Shown one piece after another: positions 49,724 through 62,950 of a stretch of 64,000 nt of DNA. A program made the translations under genes and the position numbers. Under the pieces are notes generated by a model. It worked only from the letters and a program-made list of their open reading frames with translations, was not told the origin of the DNA and searched no databases. The DNA comes from Corydoras sp. C115 (Eukaryota; Chordata; Actinopteri; Siluriformes; Callichthyidae). Numbering within the stretch: position 1 is the stretch's first letter; each line of letters begins with the position of its first letter. The DNA lies in the NCBI GenBank assembly GCA_019802505.1, contig JAFMOC010000191.1, positions 248,001 to 312,000 on the forward strand, read 5' to 3'.

Positions 49724-51104
49724 GCCCTGTGATGTCTCACAAAACCCGCTGGCTCTTAACTCCCGTCTCTCAGTGAACCAGTCGCAGTTTGATCTGTTGC
49801 TCTACTCGGACAAGTCGGAGGGAGACGCCTCATCGCGGCGTTAGCTGCGAGGCTCATTCGGTTGTGTATGCAAACATAAATCAGAGTCTGCAGGGCAGGC
49901 GCATAGCTTCACACACTCTATCTCCTCCACGCTCTTCACTCTGTACATCTGTGTTGAGTGTTTGGAGAATTACAGCCTGCAGCGGAATAAACCGAGCGTT
50001 AATGCAACGGTTCCACGAAGCAGCTCTCCGTCGAGAGCCGGGGCTTTTAACGTCGGAAAAACAAACCTGCACACCGTCGCCTCAGACGAGTCCCTGCCTT
50101 TCTGGGACGAGAGGCGCGGAAAGAAAGCACAGAGAAAGCACTCAGTGCGTGGGTCCCGCCGGGTAAAGCATGGCGAGGAAGGGTATGAAGTGGTTAAGCA
50201 TGCACTCTCACATACACACTGCTCAGAATGCTGCAGGGAGAGTGACATCGATCGGCCGGCTCCTGTCCATCCGTCTCGCTGGAAGAGGGAACGGGATTGT
50301 TAATAAAAATGGAAATCGAGCCGCACACGTGGCCGCCAGCCCCGCACAGCCAGCTGGATCTATCTGACATCTCCCTGTAGGAGCTCGGCAACGCCATGCT
50401 TCTGATCCAGCAGAGCCAACCACGGGCGCACACAAGCTAATAACCCGTGGGGGGGGGGGGGGAGGGGGGAGGTGGCGGGCAAAGATAAATGGTTGGCTGT
50501 CAAGAAACGCAGCACAACACTGAGGTTAACAATTCAATCCAAGCCTCAGTGTATCAATAGGAAATGACTGGGTTTATGCCACAGACAGAAAGAGGCACGT
50601 CAGGAAATATTTTAGTCCTGGATGCACAGGAAGGACTGAGGAGTGTGGTTAGCAATTGCCCCTTATTTGTGCCAATGAGGTTAGGAAATGAGGGTCTAGG
50701 GTACTGCCAAATTAGGTTTATTTGAGTTCACTGCCCAGGAATGGAATTCTAAAGCAAGACCACATGTGTAAAGGATCTGAAAGGATCCCTATATGCGAAA
50801 ATAAGTGACGTTAAAGATCCCTATATGCAAAAAATAATAAACACGAATGAAAAGGGGATCGTAAGGATTCCTATATGAAGACGTGACCATAAAATCCCTA
50901 TATAAAAAAGCAATAGTAGCTATTACTGTATGAAGAAACAATCCCTATATGATGAAGTAAACGTAAAGATCCCTGTATGAAGACATGATCATGAGAATTC
51001 CCACATGAAGAAGCGATCATGAGGATCCCTATATGAAAAAATAATAAACATGAATAAAAGGGGGGATCATAAGGATTTCTATATGAAGAAGTGACCATAA
51101 AAAT

Positions 51105-51468
51105 TCATCCATCCATCCATCATCTTCCGCTTTATCCAGAAATAAATATTTTTATATATTAGGGTCACAGGGGGTTCCCCATGCCCATCCAGGGGAGAAC
51201 GTCTCGGGCACTGGGCAGATACACCCAGGACAGGGCGCCATTCTATCACTGGGGACACTCACTCGCACATACACACTCTATATGGGGCAATTTGGAGAAC
51301 TCAATTGATTTGATCCATGTTTTTGGACTGTGGGAGGAAACCGGAGAACCCGGAGGAAACCCATGCGGACACGGGGAAGACATGGAAACTCCACCCAGAT
51401 GGGGATTCGAAACGGGAATCCCTAGTGCTGAGAGGAGAACATGCTAACCACTAAGCCACCGTGCCGCC
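51105..51468 (-). mobile_element. HE1-like tRNA SINE inserted in the minisatellite
   Basis: Full length in reverse from a CATCCATC tail to CTAAGCCACCGTGCCGCC. CATAAAAAT flanks it at 51096-51104 and 51469-51477 (9-bp target duplication made of minisatellite sequence). It carries an extra AT-rich stretch of about 20 bp near 51140-51158 and a B-box change (GGATTCGAAACGG). Confidence 0.88.
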
Positions 51469-51526
51469 CATAAAAATCCCTATATAAAAATTTATATATA
51501 TATATATATATTAATATAATAGTAGT

Positions 51527-51660
51527 ATGCCCAGCGATGGATTGGCACCCTGTCCTGGGTCTATCTGCCCAGCGCCTGAAACGTTCTCCCCTGGATGGGC
51601 ATGGGGAACCCCACCGCGACCCTACTAGAGGATAAAGCAGGAGATAATGAATGAATGAAT
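51527..51660 (+). repeat. HE1-like SINE, 5'-truncated
   Basis: It starts at TGCCCAGCGATGGATTGGCA and continues to an AATGAATGAATA tail. The whole 5' half is absent. Confidence 0.8.
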
Positions 51661-52074
51661 ATAGTAGTAGATATGAAGCGATCATGAGGATCTCTATATG
51701 AGGATGTAATGTAACGATGTGTGCATGGCGCTATAAAGGTGTAGTATTTATACTTTATGTGGTGGTGGCTTAATGAGGGTTGTGAACATGTGACAGGGGC
51801 ATCTGATCTTTTTTTTTTTATTGAAAGCTTAAGGTTTGTTTCGGAACGTCGCCCTGCATTGTAACATCACACGGGGTTCAAATCTTCTTACCCCAGCCTC
51901 AGAATGAGCCGGAGTGCCGGGATGGGGCGAGTGCAGTCTCTCAGCAGAGGTGAACAGCTCGACTCGAGGAATTCATCATCTCTAAAAGTGACCCGATGCT
52001 TAATCAATTATCCCGCCTACTTCCAATTTTCAGCCGCGCGGCGCAGAGGCAGCCACCGGGGGCCGATGGGTTCT

Positions 52075-52077
<3 letters not shown>

Positions 52078-52109
<32 letters not shown>
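52078..52109 (+). repeat. Poly-T tract
   Basis: About 28 T in a row after CTTCCTC. It could be the A tail of a minus-strand retroposon, but no body is recognisable to its left. Confidence 0.85.
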
Positions 52110-52112
<3 letters not shown>

Positions 52113-52698
52113 TGTAATGCTGCCACTGTTAGAAGCTTTTACAGGCGACCGTGTCATTACGCCGCCTGTATGTGAGAAAGACGGATATTAGTAGGCTGGA
52201 GAAATGTGCCCTTCAAAACAGCGAGAAGTAATGGCTTTAAAAGCTTCTCCAAACGTGAACCTGCATTAGCTGCGCCACAAGCCGCGTTCCGTGCTGGAAT
52301 AAGTGAAATGCGCTTGAAAGGCTGCCCTGCAGTTTTAGTGAAGCCAGAGGCCTGACTCATTAGCCCTCCGCCTGCATAACCATTACACAGCTCGCAAATC
52401 CCAATCCCAAAAATTCGAGTCTGACGACCTTCAGATCACTTATTTATTACTGCTGAGGCAAATGTAAGTGCTTATATTAATATCACCGGAGCATTAGCTC
52501 GTTGGAGGAATGCTCTTTAAGCGTTAACCCTGTAGCAGATCTCACGTCTCGCCATCGTCTCGCGTACGCCTCACAAACGCCTCACAGACACCTCACAGAC
52601 GCCCCCCAGTTAGTAAAGCTCATTATGTAATAACTCCATGCTGATTAGGGCAGCATAGTGACTGAGAGTACAATTTTCTCAACCATACTTAATTGTAC

Positions 52699-53044
52699 AT
52701 ACGGTGGCTTAGTGGTTAGCACGTTCTCCTCTCAGCGCTGGGGATTCCCGGTTCCAATCCCAATCTGGGTGGAGTTTCCACGTTCTCCCCGTGTCGGCGT
52801 GGGTTTCCTCCGGGTTCTCCGGTTTCCTCCCACAGTCCAAAAACATGGATCAAGTCAATTGAGTTCTCCAAATTGCCCCATATAGAGTGTGTCTGTGTGA
52901 GTGAGTGTGTGCCCAGCGATGGATTGGCACCCTGTCCTGGATGTATCTGCCCAGCGCCCGAAACGTCCACCGCTGGATGGGCATGGGGAACCCCCCCCCC
53001 ATGACCCTAATAGAGGACAAAGCGGAAGATAATGGATGAATGGA
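52699..53044 (+). mobile_element. HE1-like tRNA SINE, near full length
   Basis: It begins ACGGTGGCTTAGTGGTTAGC (the first GGCGGC is missing), with B box GGTTCCAATCC and a GGATGAATGG tail. No clear duplication. Confidence 0.86.
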
Positions 53045-53049
53045 TTTTC

Positions 53050-53290
53050 TTCTCACACCGGCCACTTTATTAGGTTCTCCTATTTGTTTCAATATTTAAT
53101 CAGCTTCACTTATCATTTGCGGACTGTAGTCTATTTATTAACACTATTTATTATTTGTGTGGTGGAGAATTCTCTGCATTGCTGTAACGCTGGTGTTATG
53201 GTGGTGCGCTGGTCTAAGTTGTGCTGATCTAAACAGATCACAACTAACACAAACTGCAACAACCGATGAGCTTCTCTCTCTGATTTTACA
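53050..53290. repeat. Dispersed repeat of the GCACTGCAGTGACAC type
   Basis: GGCCACTTTATTAGGTTCTC, CAGCTTCACTTATCATTTGC, ACTGTAGTCTATTTATT and TGTGGTGGAGAATTCTCTGC are a decayed copy, opposite in order to the 26.1 kb copy's end. It abuts the preceding SINE. Confidence 0.5.
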
Positions 53291-54272
53291 TCCAAAAGGT
53301 GACGCTGTTGAGGCTCGCTTACGTTTAATTACCTTTAACTCATTCCATATTGAATGTGTGAGTAAAAAAAAGGTTTTGTTGAGAGAAACGATGGCATTTA
53401 AGGGTTTGAATTCCATTTACGTCAGTCAGAAAACCACGTGTGGCCAAGTTTAACAAACAGTTATAGACATGGTCTTAGACCGAAAGCCTTGCAGAGGTGC
53501 TTTGTTTTGCTTAATTGTGTTTTAATGGCGGCTGGTTTAGCACAAAGCTAGCAGGTTATTGAGGTTTTCACGGTGTACTGTTACAGTCACACACCATATC
53601 ATTTCGATCTCAGCCTACAAAGAGTTCGACTAGCGTGCTGATCAAAAAGAATGTTCTCCCTTTCAGCCTCATCAAAGGGCAGAGTGTGGTTGGTTGTTTG
53701 CTAACAAGGCATAACAAAGACCCAGGAAACATGGTTTTAGCCTGTGGAGTTGCTCTGAATGCGGGCTCACACGGAAACTAGGTCAGCTCGGCTCCTCCAG
53801 GGCTCCGAGCACTGCGAGTGGAATTAAGCTGCGCTCTTGATAATTATCAAAATGGGTGCCTGGGTGGAAGGCTAAGCGCTTGTGGGATGGCTCTGGAGAA
53901 GGGAACAGGGACGGGAGGAAACGAGCGCGGCGGCACTCTCGCGCTCCTCCAGGTGCTCGGCCGAACGGCGGCGAGGCACAATCGGCGTGACGCGAGGCAG
54001 AGAGGCTCGGCTCTAGCTCGTCGCGCCGCTCCTGGACGCCCGCCAATCTCTTGTCAGAATGCATTACCGTCCACGGCGCCCATGTGCGGGGCACTCTGGC
54101 ACGGCGGCCGGCTGCTTCTGAGAGTGGACGTGTCAAAGCCCTCACGCTTCTAAGAATACACCGAAGAAACTCTGGACTCTGGACAGAAATGTACACCGTG
54201 TTGCCATGGAGATAGGAATGGCTCCTTATTAATCTCCAGCACCAAAAAGGTGGCTGGCTTGAAAGCTTTGGA

Positions 54273-54305
54273 GGGGGGGGGGGGAGTTTGGGAAGGGGGG
54301 GGGGG
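54273..54305 (+). repeat. Two long G runs
   Basis: Twelve G (54273-54284) and eleven G (54295-54305) lie ten bases apart. They could form a G-quadruplex, and are also prone to length error. Confidence 0.85.
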
Positions 54306-55021
54306 AGATACAGGAATCTGTCAGGATCCATGATATGGTTGGACATTTTAAAGCTAAAATTATATCTCGCACCCTGACAACAGGTTTTCTGCCCCAAAGT
54401 AGCAATTCCTCAGTGTACAAATCCAGTGTAAACAGAAGCTCGGCGGGCCTCGCAGACGACAGAGGACTAGTCCATACATGGAAAAAGGGGAGAGCGCGAG
54501 CAAAGGGTTTGTTAGAGCCTCTCCCATCCCCCCAGTTCTCCTTCTGCATGGCACAAAGACAGTAGAGCCGAGCAGATCAGACTGTGGATTATCCCGTCGA
54601 GAGCTCTGACCCTCACTGGAGGTTGACTGTGCACTAAAACTTGAGTGTAAATAGTAAACACACCTATTAGAAGTGCACGGCGGCGAGCTTCGAAAGCAGC
54701 GCGGAAAAGAAAGCGACGACAAGCTGGAGGCGAGGGCTAATTATTCGGCGGCTTATACAGAGAAATGCCACACAATGAGGCGCCGAGCAGATTTGCATAG
54801 CTGCTTTTTCATGGCTTTTATTTTCACATTCTCTGAGGCAGAGCCACCGAGCCAAATGTTACACTGGAGATAAGGATCTGATAACTACATGGAAGCTTGT
54901 GTTTGTGTGTGTGTGTGTGTAATCTGGGTGAGCCGGCTGTACTGTGGCTGACAAGACTCCATATAACATCCATCACAACATGAGAGCTGCTGATGGAAGT
55001 GTGGCAGGGACACAGCCAACA

Positions 55022-55145
55022 TTGGGACATGGTAGCACGTTTGTTTAGGGTGATGGGCTATTGATCTGCATGAGGGTGGGGGTTCAGTTCCCAAGTTCAT
55101 CCAGGTCTCCAATGTGGGCCCTTGATCAAGGACCATTTTGGCTCA
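55022..55145 (+). repeat. tRNA-derived SINE relic
   Basis: GACATGGTAGCACGTTTGTT resembles a decayed A-box head. GGGGTTCAGTTCCC (B-box-like) and GGGCCCTTGATCAAGGACC follow in family order. The CA microsatellite begins within ten bases of its end. Confidence 0.5.
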
Positions 55146-55152
55146 CACATTT

Positions 55153-55335
<183 letters not shown>

Positions 55336-55367
55336 TAGAGAGAGAGAGACATATATATAGATAGATA

Positions 55368-55893
<526 letters not shown>

Positions 55894-55929
55894 GTGGACT
55901 TCACAATGAGCTTCTCCTCTTCACATATC

Positions 55930-56045
55930 CCAACATCAAAGTTCAGGGTCACTAAGAGTTAAAAGCTTTGGTCAAACCCATGATTTGAACCCCCAACCTT
56001 GCAACTGATAGCTCAGCCCTGTAACCACAAAGCTACCACCTCCTG
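55930..56045 (-). repeat. tRNA-derived SINE relic
   Basis: ACCCATGATTTGAACCCCCA (B box in reverse) and ACTGATAGCTCAGCCCTGTA with CCACAAAGCTACCACCTCC (head in reverse) mark a DANA-like copy lacking its 3' end. Confidence 0.55.
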
Positions 56046-56343
56046 TGCTAAATTACACCGCCTAGTTTTTGTCAATGTTTCGCCCACCGCCATCCAAAAA
56101 GCACCGCCGTTCTCTCCAGTCTCCCACCTAGGGGGTCCGTTTGTGGGTCAGGTGTACAAAATGTTCTCTCACCCCCAGCTATATCGTTCTTTAAAGGTGT
56201 GATAAAAAATTAACCATACACAAACGAAATTGATCTTTTTTTTTGGCCGTTGCAAAGACAAAACGCAGCGTGAGGAAAGATAAGAACGTTAAGTAACAAC
56301 TCAAGACGCTGGGTTTTCTTTAACTTACTGTGTTGTTTTTCAG

Positions 56344-56440
56344 TTGTAAGTCGCTTTGAATTAAAGCATCTGCTAAATGATTTAATATGAATGTGATGTA
56401 ATGTGTAATGGGATGTAATGTGATGTAATGTAAATGGTAA
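56344..56440 (+). repeat. DANA-like SINE 3' tail with GTGATGTAAT short repeats
   Basis: TTGTAAGTCGCTTTGAATTA followed by AAGCATCTGCTAAATG is the 3' end of the family. It runs into repeated TGTGATGTAATG units to about 56440. Confidence 0.65.
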
Positions 56441-58342
56441 TTAAATGACCGTCAGTAGCATCCAGCCAAAATAAAGAAACTGATCCAAGTCATAGTTCAG
56501 TTTCTTATTTTCTGAGATAACATGAGCTCTTATAAATGCGTTTCTGATGATCTATATAACCCTGAGTGTACACTAAACCTGATGTCCCGCTCTCCAAAAC
56601 ATCACTTGTTCTCATGTTCATGAGCCATCAGTATTACAAACTGAAGAAAGTGTAACCAGGAGACTGCGAGAAAAGCTTTAGCATGCGGCACTTGAAACAT
56701 AAATGGCTCGACTGGTAGATCACTTAGTCTAACGAACTAAAGAAAAAAAGCCTACTGCCAATAAAAGCACAGATGGCATATGGCCCCACTGGGAGATAAA
56801 GCTGGATCCCAGTATTAGCCTTCACCACTGTAGAGCAGAACACTTATCTCTAGAGATTTAGATTACATTTGCCTTCACATCCATTTACAATGTACTCGGC
56901 AAAGGTTGCACAAAGTTCAATATGTTTTCAACGTGGCACAGACTAAATAAGGGTCACAGGCATGCCTTTATTTAGGCTGACGGTATATAAACAATGTTTT
57001 ATTGAGTTTAACATGCGCTGGGAGGACTGAGTGGCAGAGCCGAACGGAACCTACACCAAGACCTTAGAAAGTCTGAGCCTCACAGACCATAAGTTTAAGA
57101 ACATTTCTAGTCCTGTGATTAACAGAGGTCTTACAGGTCTTATGTATTATCTTACATTATACAGAATATTTGTACAGAATGGTTGCTCAGGTAAAGATCA
57201 CCAAAACATAAAACACCCTTTTCCAATGTCACAGTTTCACATTGCTTTCTGCACGACATCCAGCAAACATCCAGCCCCAGCCAAACAGCTGGAACTATTC
57301 AGTCAGCTGTTTAATATTAAACTATTAAGACATTGTAACAATTTTTAAATCTAGCAGCGGTATATAAAAGGCTGAGATCATCCAACATGGGGCAAATCAG
57401 AAAAACCCCATACCAACTATCAACTACGGTGGGGGACAGATAATTTGAATTTGGTTTCCAGCTACAAAAAAAGATGATGGATAAAAAAAAAAAAAAAAAT
57501 GATGAACCTTAATTTATTCCAGAATATCCTTGAGACCGACTGAGGCCATCTGTCCAGCAGCTTAAGCGGGGCAGAAAGTGGGTCAGGCAACGATTCCACG
57601 AGCAAACGGACAGCTAAGTGGTTAAAGAATGCAGTGTCAATAAAGCCACTGTTGAAAGAGATGCTGAGGGTTCAAAATGGCCTCAAATCACCAAAAATAA
57701 AAATTAAAACCCTTTTTTTTATTAATTGTTGGGCATGTAATGAAATGCAGAAATCAGAATAAAACAAAAACACTCCAAAAAGCAGTGACCAAAATCGCCT
57801 TTAAAACCCCAGATTCCCAAATATATACTATAAGCCAGCTCCTCTAATTACTGCAGTCATGGTCTTGTGCCGCGTCTTCATTCCGAGGCGCTGTTTGACT
57901 GCCTAACTAGGACAAGAGGCCCGCCTCAACAGCCATGTTTGAAAGCTTCAGAGGCTGTGAGCAGATTTTCCTCGAGGGTGGGAGTTTAATTAAAGGCATT
58001 GGCTGCCACGCTGGGCCTGACTGCTGCAGACTTCAGGGGAAATTCCTGCCATAGCTAAAGCCGAAGCACAAAGCAACCCATTCCCTTAACAGCCCAGGCG
58101 TTTGGCTGACGGCCAAACAAGCAGGAGGAGAGTTTATAGGGAAATTGGGATTGGCCTGGGCTAACCTTCACAATGTAGCTGCGTCTGTAGGACATCGGCT
58201 GAGGTTTTGCACGGAGCCGCACTTAAAACCAGCTCAGTATTCAAGGCAAAGGGCGGCACTGACAGGCACGTCGATGGAAATTAGGCCGTAATAAACGGCG
58301 GACTTCAAGCAGATTGGTCGACGCCAAAGCGATCCAGCACGT

Positions 58343-58344
<2 letters not shown>

Positions 58345-58379
<35 letters not shown>
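58345..58379 (+). repeat. Poly-T tract (about 35)
   Basis: A pure T run between CACGTCC and GCATCTCTGG. On the minus strand it makes poly-lysine frames that are artefacts. Confidence 0.9.
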
Positions 58380-58381
<2 letters not shown>

Positions 58382-59155
58382 ATCTCTGGCTGCGGGGTGC
58401 ACCTCGAGATAAGTACATTGCAGCTGAGTGCACAATAGCGCTGGTAATGGACAGAAAATTGCTGTGTAATAAAAGGCCAGAGAGAAGATAAGACGCACAA
58501 GAGCAGCTCATCAGGAGATGGAAAGGGGGCAGACTGAGCTCAAGCTGCGAGTCGGGCTCTGGACGTGACCCGTATTCCCGCTAATAAGTGTACAGCAATG
58601 GAAATCGATCAGTCTGCGCTGATGTCGCCGCTCTCATTAATCAAGCTTTGCCTCGGCATCATTTTAGAGAACCGGCGGCTCATGAATGAACCAGTGGCGC
58701 CGATCGCTGATGGATTTTTAAGAGTTTTAAGTACCTGTGAAATCCGCCATATTAGCAGGGTGACTGTTTCGGATTAGGGCAGCGATTATAAACAGCCCCG
58801 ATGAGAATGATAATTCTTATACAGGGATTAATTAATACCCTGTGCGGATCTCGGGTTTAACGGTCTCTTCGTCCAGCTCACCATTGGTAGAGTGTGATGC
58901 TGAAATGAGGATCCCTCTTGATTAAGTAGCCTGCAGTTATGATGGAGTCACATGCTGCACTGTCACCAATCAAACTCCGTCTAATTCTAATTACTCTGCT
59001 TTATTAGCTCTAAATGCTTTTCTTAATTTGCTTCTTTGAGGTTTCACCAGTTTTCCTGCCAGCGCACCGCAGACACGACAATTACTGGACAGAAGCTGGT
59101 TTCTGTTAGAACACTGCTGTTGCAGACCTGCAGGATGACCTCACTAAACTGATAT

Positions 59156-59492
59156 CCATCCATCCATTATGTTCCGCTTCATCCTAGATTAGGGTCGCGG
59201 GGGGGTTCCCCATGCCCATCCAGGGGAGAACGTTTCGGGCGCTGGGCAAATACACTCAGGACAGGGCGCCAATCTTTCGCTGGGCACACACTCACTCACT
59301 CACACACAGACACACTCTATATGGGGCAATTTGGAGTACATAATGGACTTGATCCATGTTTTTGGACTGTGGGAGGAAACCGAAGAACCCGGGGGAAACC
59401 CACGTGGACACGGGGAGAACATGGAAACTCCACCCAGATTCGAACTGGGAATCCCTAGTGCTGAGAGGAGAACATGCTAACCACTAAGCCAC
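59156..59492 (-). mobile_element. HE1-like tRNA SINE with target-site duplication
   Basis: In reverse from a CCATCCATCC tail to CACTAAGCCAC. A small deletion shortens the B-box region (CAGATTCGAACTGGG). CTAAACTGATAT occurs at 59144-59155 and 59493-59504, a 12-bp duplication. Confidence 0.9.
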
Positions 59493-59559
59493 CTAAACTG
59501 ATATAGCTTTTCTAATTTTTAAAAATGGACACCTGATCGCTGCACAATCGGTTTCCTGC

Positions 59560-59720
59560 ACTGTTTACGGTTAAGGAGGATGAACCCCCCATTGAGCCTC
59601 AACCCCTATAAGGTTTCTTCCTAAAAATACAACTTAACAGGAAGTTTTGTCTTGCCACTGCTTTGGCATGCTCTTCAGGGGTTCTTGTGTTATCGTAAAA
59701 AGCGCTGCTGTTATGTACGC
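59560..59720 (+). repeat. Dispersed repeat, CAAGGTTTCTTCC type
   Basis: CCCCTATAAGGTTTCTTCCT, AGTTTTGTCTTGCCACTGCT and GTAAAAAGCGCTGCTGTTAT match the family of the copy at 37430-37640. Confidence 0.5.
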
Positions 59721-61960
59721 ATTCTAAATAAGGTCTCAGGAATCAGTGGGTTTTCCCTTCTTTGTACGCTTCCTGTCTGTTGAGCGTTTAGTTGCTGCCT
59801 GATGCCCACAGCAATATATGGCACACTGCTAAATGAGTTCAATCTGCTGGCGTCGCAGCATCCTGCCATTTATACAAATGTTATATAGGCTTGTTGCTGA
59901 TGGCAGGTTCTAAACGCGCCGGTTGCCAAGAGAGGCTCGGGACTGAAGTGTAAAAGCCTCTCGAGTGTGCTCGCAGTGGGAACGGCTGTACCCCGGCTAC
60001 ATATGGTGGGGGAATGTGTTAATGCAATATTCATGGTGTGCATGGGGAGCCGAGCGCAGCTCAGCTTTAAGGGCCCACTAAAGAGCCTTTCACTGCCTCC
60101 AAAACAGGGAAAGTGGCGTGAAGCAAAAAAAAATTATATATTTTTTTTTTTTTTTTTTTTTAAATCGAGCCCCACACCCTTCACTATTGAAGGTGGCGAT
60201 CCGTCCACAATGGTGCGGTTCACACGCACGCCGGGACGCTCTGCCGCAACCGTGACCTCCGCTTCACACGTTCGTCTCGTCAATGAGGAATCATTTGTTT
60301 TGCGGATTCCTTCTGAGGAGACGAACACAATGTGCTGCAAATCTTCCCCGGCGCTCCTCACTTCTGCTTTTGTGGAGGTGGAACGGCGAGGTTGGAGGCT
60401 AAGTTAAGGCTTTGGTGTGCTTTTGTTAAAGAGTAAACAAGGATTGACAGGAGAGCTTACCGCTGTGTCAAAAAAAAAAAAAAAAAAATGCTTTATTAGA
60501 TTTCCCCTGGAACTGGGACTCGTCATCGGGGAGACAGATTTATTTAAAGCCATGTGTTTAACTTCAAATTCGTATTTTATTTTGGGAGAGCGCAGGTGGA
60601 ACACGGCTCGCTATAGTGGAGCTACAAAGTGCAGATGACAGAACAGGGAAAAATACCTAATAAAGTGGCCGGCAAGTGGATGCTGTCGGAGAATATAAAG
60701 GAACCATTAAGGCACTTGATGCTGCGCACGTTATACGAACGTTAATCTCGTTAATCTGTTTGCTTCCCATCGTTTTAGATAGAAATAAAACAGGTATGTA
60801 CTTTAATAATAATATTAATAATGCATCTGTACTTGAGGGAGTACTTAGCACTATGAAGAACGAGCATCACATGTAGCGTGATCATGCAATGTGCTGCCTC
60901 AAAAGCCTGAAGCGTAAACAGGCTTTAAGTGAAACCAGAGCACAACAGCTAAGCTCCATGTGTTTTCCTGCCCTTCCCAGTGCATAATCAACTCCCCCTC
61001 CATCCCCCACATCCCTCCTCTCGCTCGATCTGCCGCTCTCTCGCTCTCCCTCACTCGAGCATTAATTTTTAATCAGAGCTTAAGTGGCCATCTTGGCACA
61101 GGAAGAGGGCACGGAGTCGAGAGCTCCCGTTTCCAGTAACAAGTCGGAAACATTTTAAAGTGCAACTATCCTGAAAACAAACACACGGGCCCCCGAAAAA
61201 AAAAAAAAAAAAAACAATAATACGAGAAGGGAAGAAAATAAAAAAAGTAGTAGGAGACGCAAAAGACATCTTTATCGGTTTGCACGTTGCTGCCTCTTAA
61301 TTGAAATTCAAATGCCTCCATCTAGGCTTTGCTTATGTAAATGAGGTCCTAATTAGCATAAAGAAGTGGAGCCTTTTGTCTCGCTGTCATTATTCATATG
61401 AGACACAACAGAAGAATGAAACTACAGAACGGAGGAGAACCACAGGGGCAGCTGGCATCCGATTCACACTCGAATACACAGGCTCTGGCACACATAATCC
61501 CAGCCTCTCCGGAGCCCAGTTCTCCAAGCGTTTGCCTCATTACTGATAACGAATGGAGGGCCAGCTCATGTCGCACCGCAGATCTGACACACGGGAGCGC
61601 CGGGATGCCGCCGCTCAAGGTCTCCCTGCATTATTTATTTACATACTCCGGTGGTCTGACCCACACTTGTAATGAGGAGCTAAGTCACGGTCTGCTTCGA
61701 GTCAGGGCGCAGCGGCGACCGCATTCTTGGATCTCCAGCTCGACCACACAAGACCTCGGCGCTTTATTTGCTTAAGTTGCATGACATTGTAAAACTCCAC
61801 CGCCTTTCTGGTGCTCACCTCTGCGTCATCGGCGCGATCCCGTTAGCTGTTTACATAAAACTCGGACGGTTTTCATTAAAGGGATCGCCAGGAGCTTGGT
61901 CTGGCACTCGATGGAACGCAGAACCATCTTACAGCAACAGAAGGAAATTTCTTGTCCAAA

Positions 61961-62075
61961 AGCATGGATTCAAGGTAAACTGGATGCTCTAAATTGCCCC
62001 ATATATATAGTGCTGGGTGTGTGAGCGTGTACCCAAACCGTTCCCCTCTGGATGGGCATGGGAAATCCTGTTCCA
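61961..62075 (+). repeat. HE1-like SINE fragment
   Basis: AAGCATGGATTCAAGGTAAA, CTAAATTGCCCCATATATAT and CTCTGGATGGGCATGGGAAA are a diverged middle and 3' part with an internal deletion. Confidence 0.65.
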
Positions 62076-62248
62076 AGGTCCTTTTTAATGCTAAGCACCC
62101 TCCTCCCTGCACACGGGAACCATGGACCTGTACAGGGATCGGTCCAGAGGGAAGTGCATAGCATCATAAGGTATTCAGCAGCCGTGTAGAAAACAGCTCA
62201 GCATCGTGGACACATGAGGCCACGGAGTGCGTATGTAAGGGAGAACAT

Positions 62249-62595
62249 TCATGCATTCATTATCTCCCGCTTTATCCTCTATTAGAGTCGCGGTGGGGTG
62301 CCCAATGCCCATCCAGGGGAGAACGTCTCGGGCGCTGGGCAGATAGACCCAGGACAGGGCGCCAATCTATCGCTGGGCACACACTCACTCACACAGACAC
62401 ACTCTATATGGGGCAATTTGGAGAATTCCATTGACTTGATCCATGTTTTTGGACTGTGGGAGGAAACCGGAGAACCCGGAGGAAACCCACACAGGCACGG
62501 GGAGAACATGGAAACTCCACCCAGATGGGGATTTGAACCGGGAATCCCTAGCGCTGAGAGGCCAACGTGCCAACCACTAAGCCACCGTGCCACCC
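62249..62595 (-). mobile_element. HE1-like tRNA SINE, left member of a pair
   Basis: Full length in reverse. It shares private changes with its neighbour (GAGGCCAACGTGCCAACC at the head, CAGGCACGGGGAG in the body) that other copies lack. AAGGGAGAACAT precedes it at 62237-62248. Confidence 0.88.
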
Positions 62596-62608
62596 AAGGG
62601 CTGAGACC

Positions 62609-62950
62609 ATCCATCCATTATATTCCGCTTTATCCTCTATTAGGGTCGCGGTGGGGTTCCCCATGCCCATCCAGGGGAGAACGTTTCAGGCATTGGGCAG
62701 ATAGACCCAGGACAGGACACCAATCTATCGCTGGGCACACTCACTCACACAGACACACTCTATATGGGGCAATTTGGAGAATTCAATTGACTTGATCCAT
62801 GTTTTTGGACTGTGGGAGGAAACCGGAGAACCCGGAGGAAACCCACGCAGGCACGGGGAGAACATGGAAACTCCACCCAGATGGGGATTCGAACCGGGAA
62901 TCCCTAGCGCTGAGAGGCCAACGTGCCAACCACTAAGCCATCGTGCAGCC
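62609..62950 (-). mobile_element. HE1-like tRNA SINE, right member of a pair
   Basis: Full length in reverse, same orientation as the left member and 13 bp from it. AAGGGAGAACAT follows at 62951-62962, matching the sequence to the left of the other member, so the duplication brackets the pair. Confidence 0.88.

Larger units (their letters stand above)
50772..51704 (+). repeat. Degenerate minisatellite, about 27-50 bp units, interrupted by two SINEs
   Basis: Units share a GATCCCTATATGAAGAAG-like core followed by TGACCATAAAA or TGATCATGAG. About nine units run from 50772 to 51104, one follows at about 51477, and the last lie at 51665-51704. HE1-like SINEs interrupt it. Confidence 0.75.

Noticed and set aside
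53783..54397. 204-codon minus-strand frame
   Set aside because: Low-complexity proline-rich translation of the G runs and a GC-rich block. No domain, no splice structure and no match recognised.
58234..58500. Poly-lysine frames
   Set aside because: They read through a 35-base poly-T tract.
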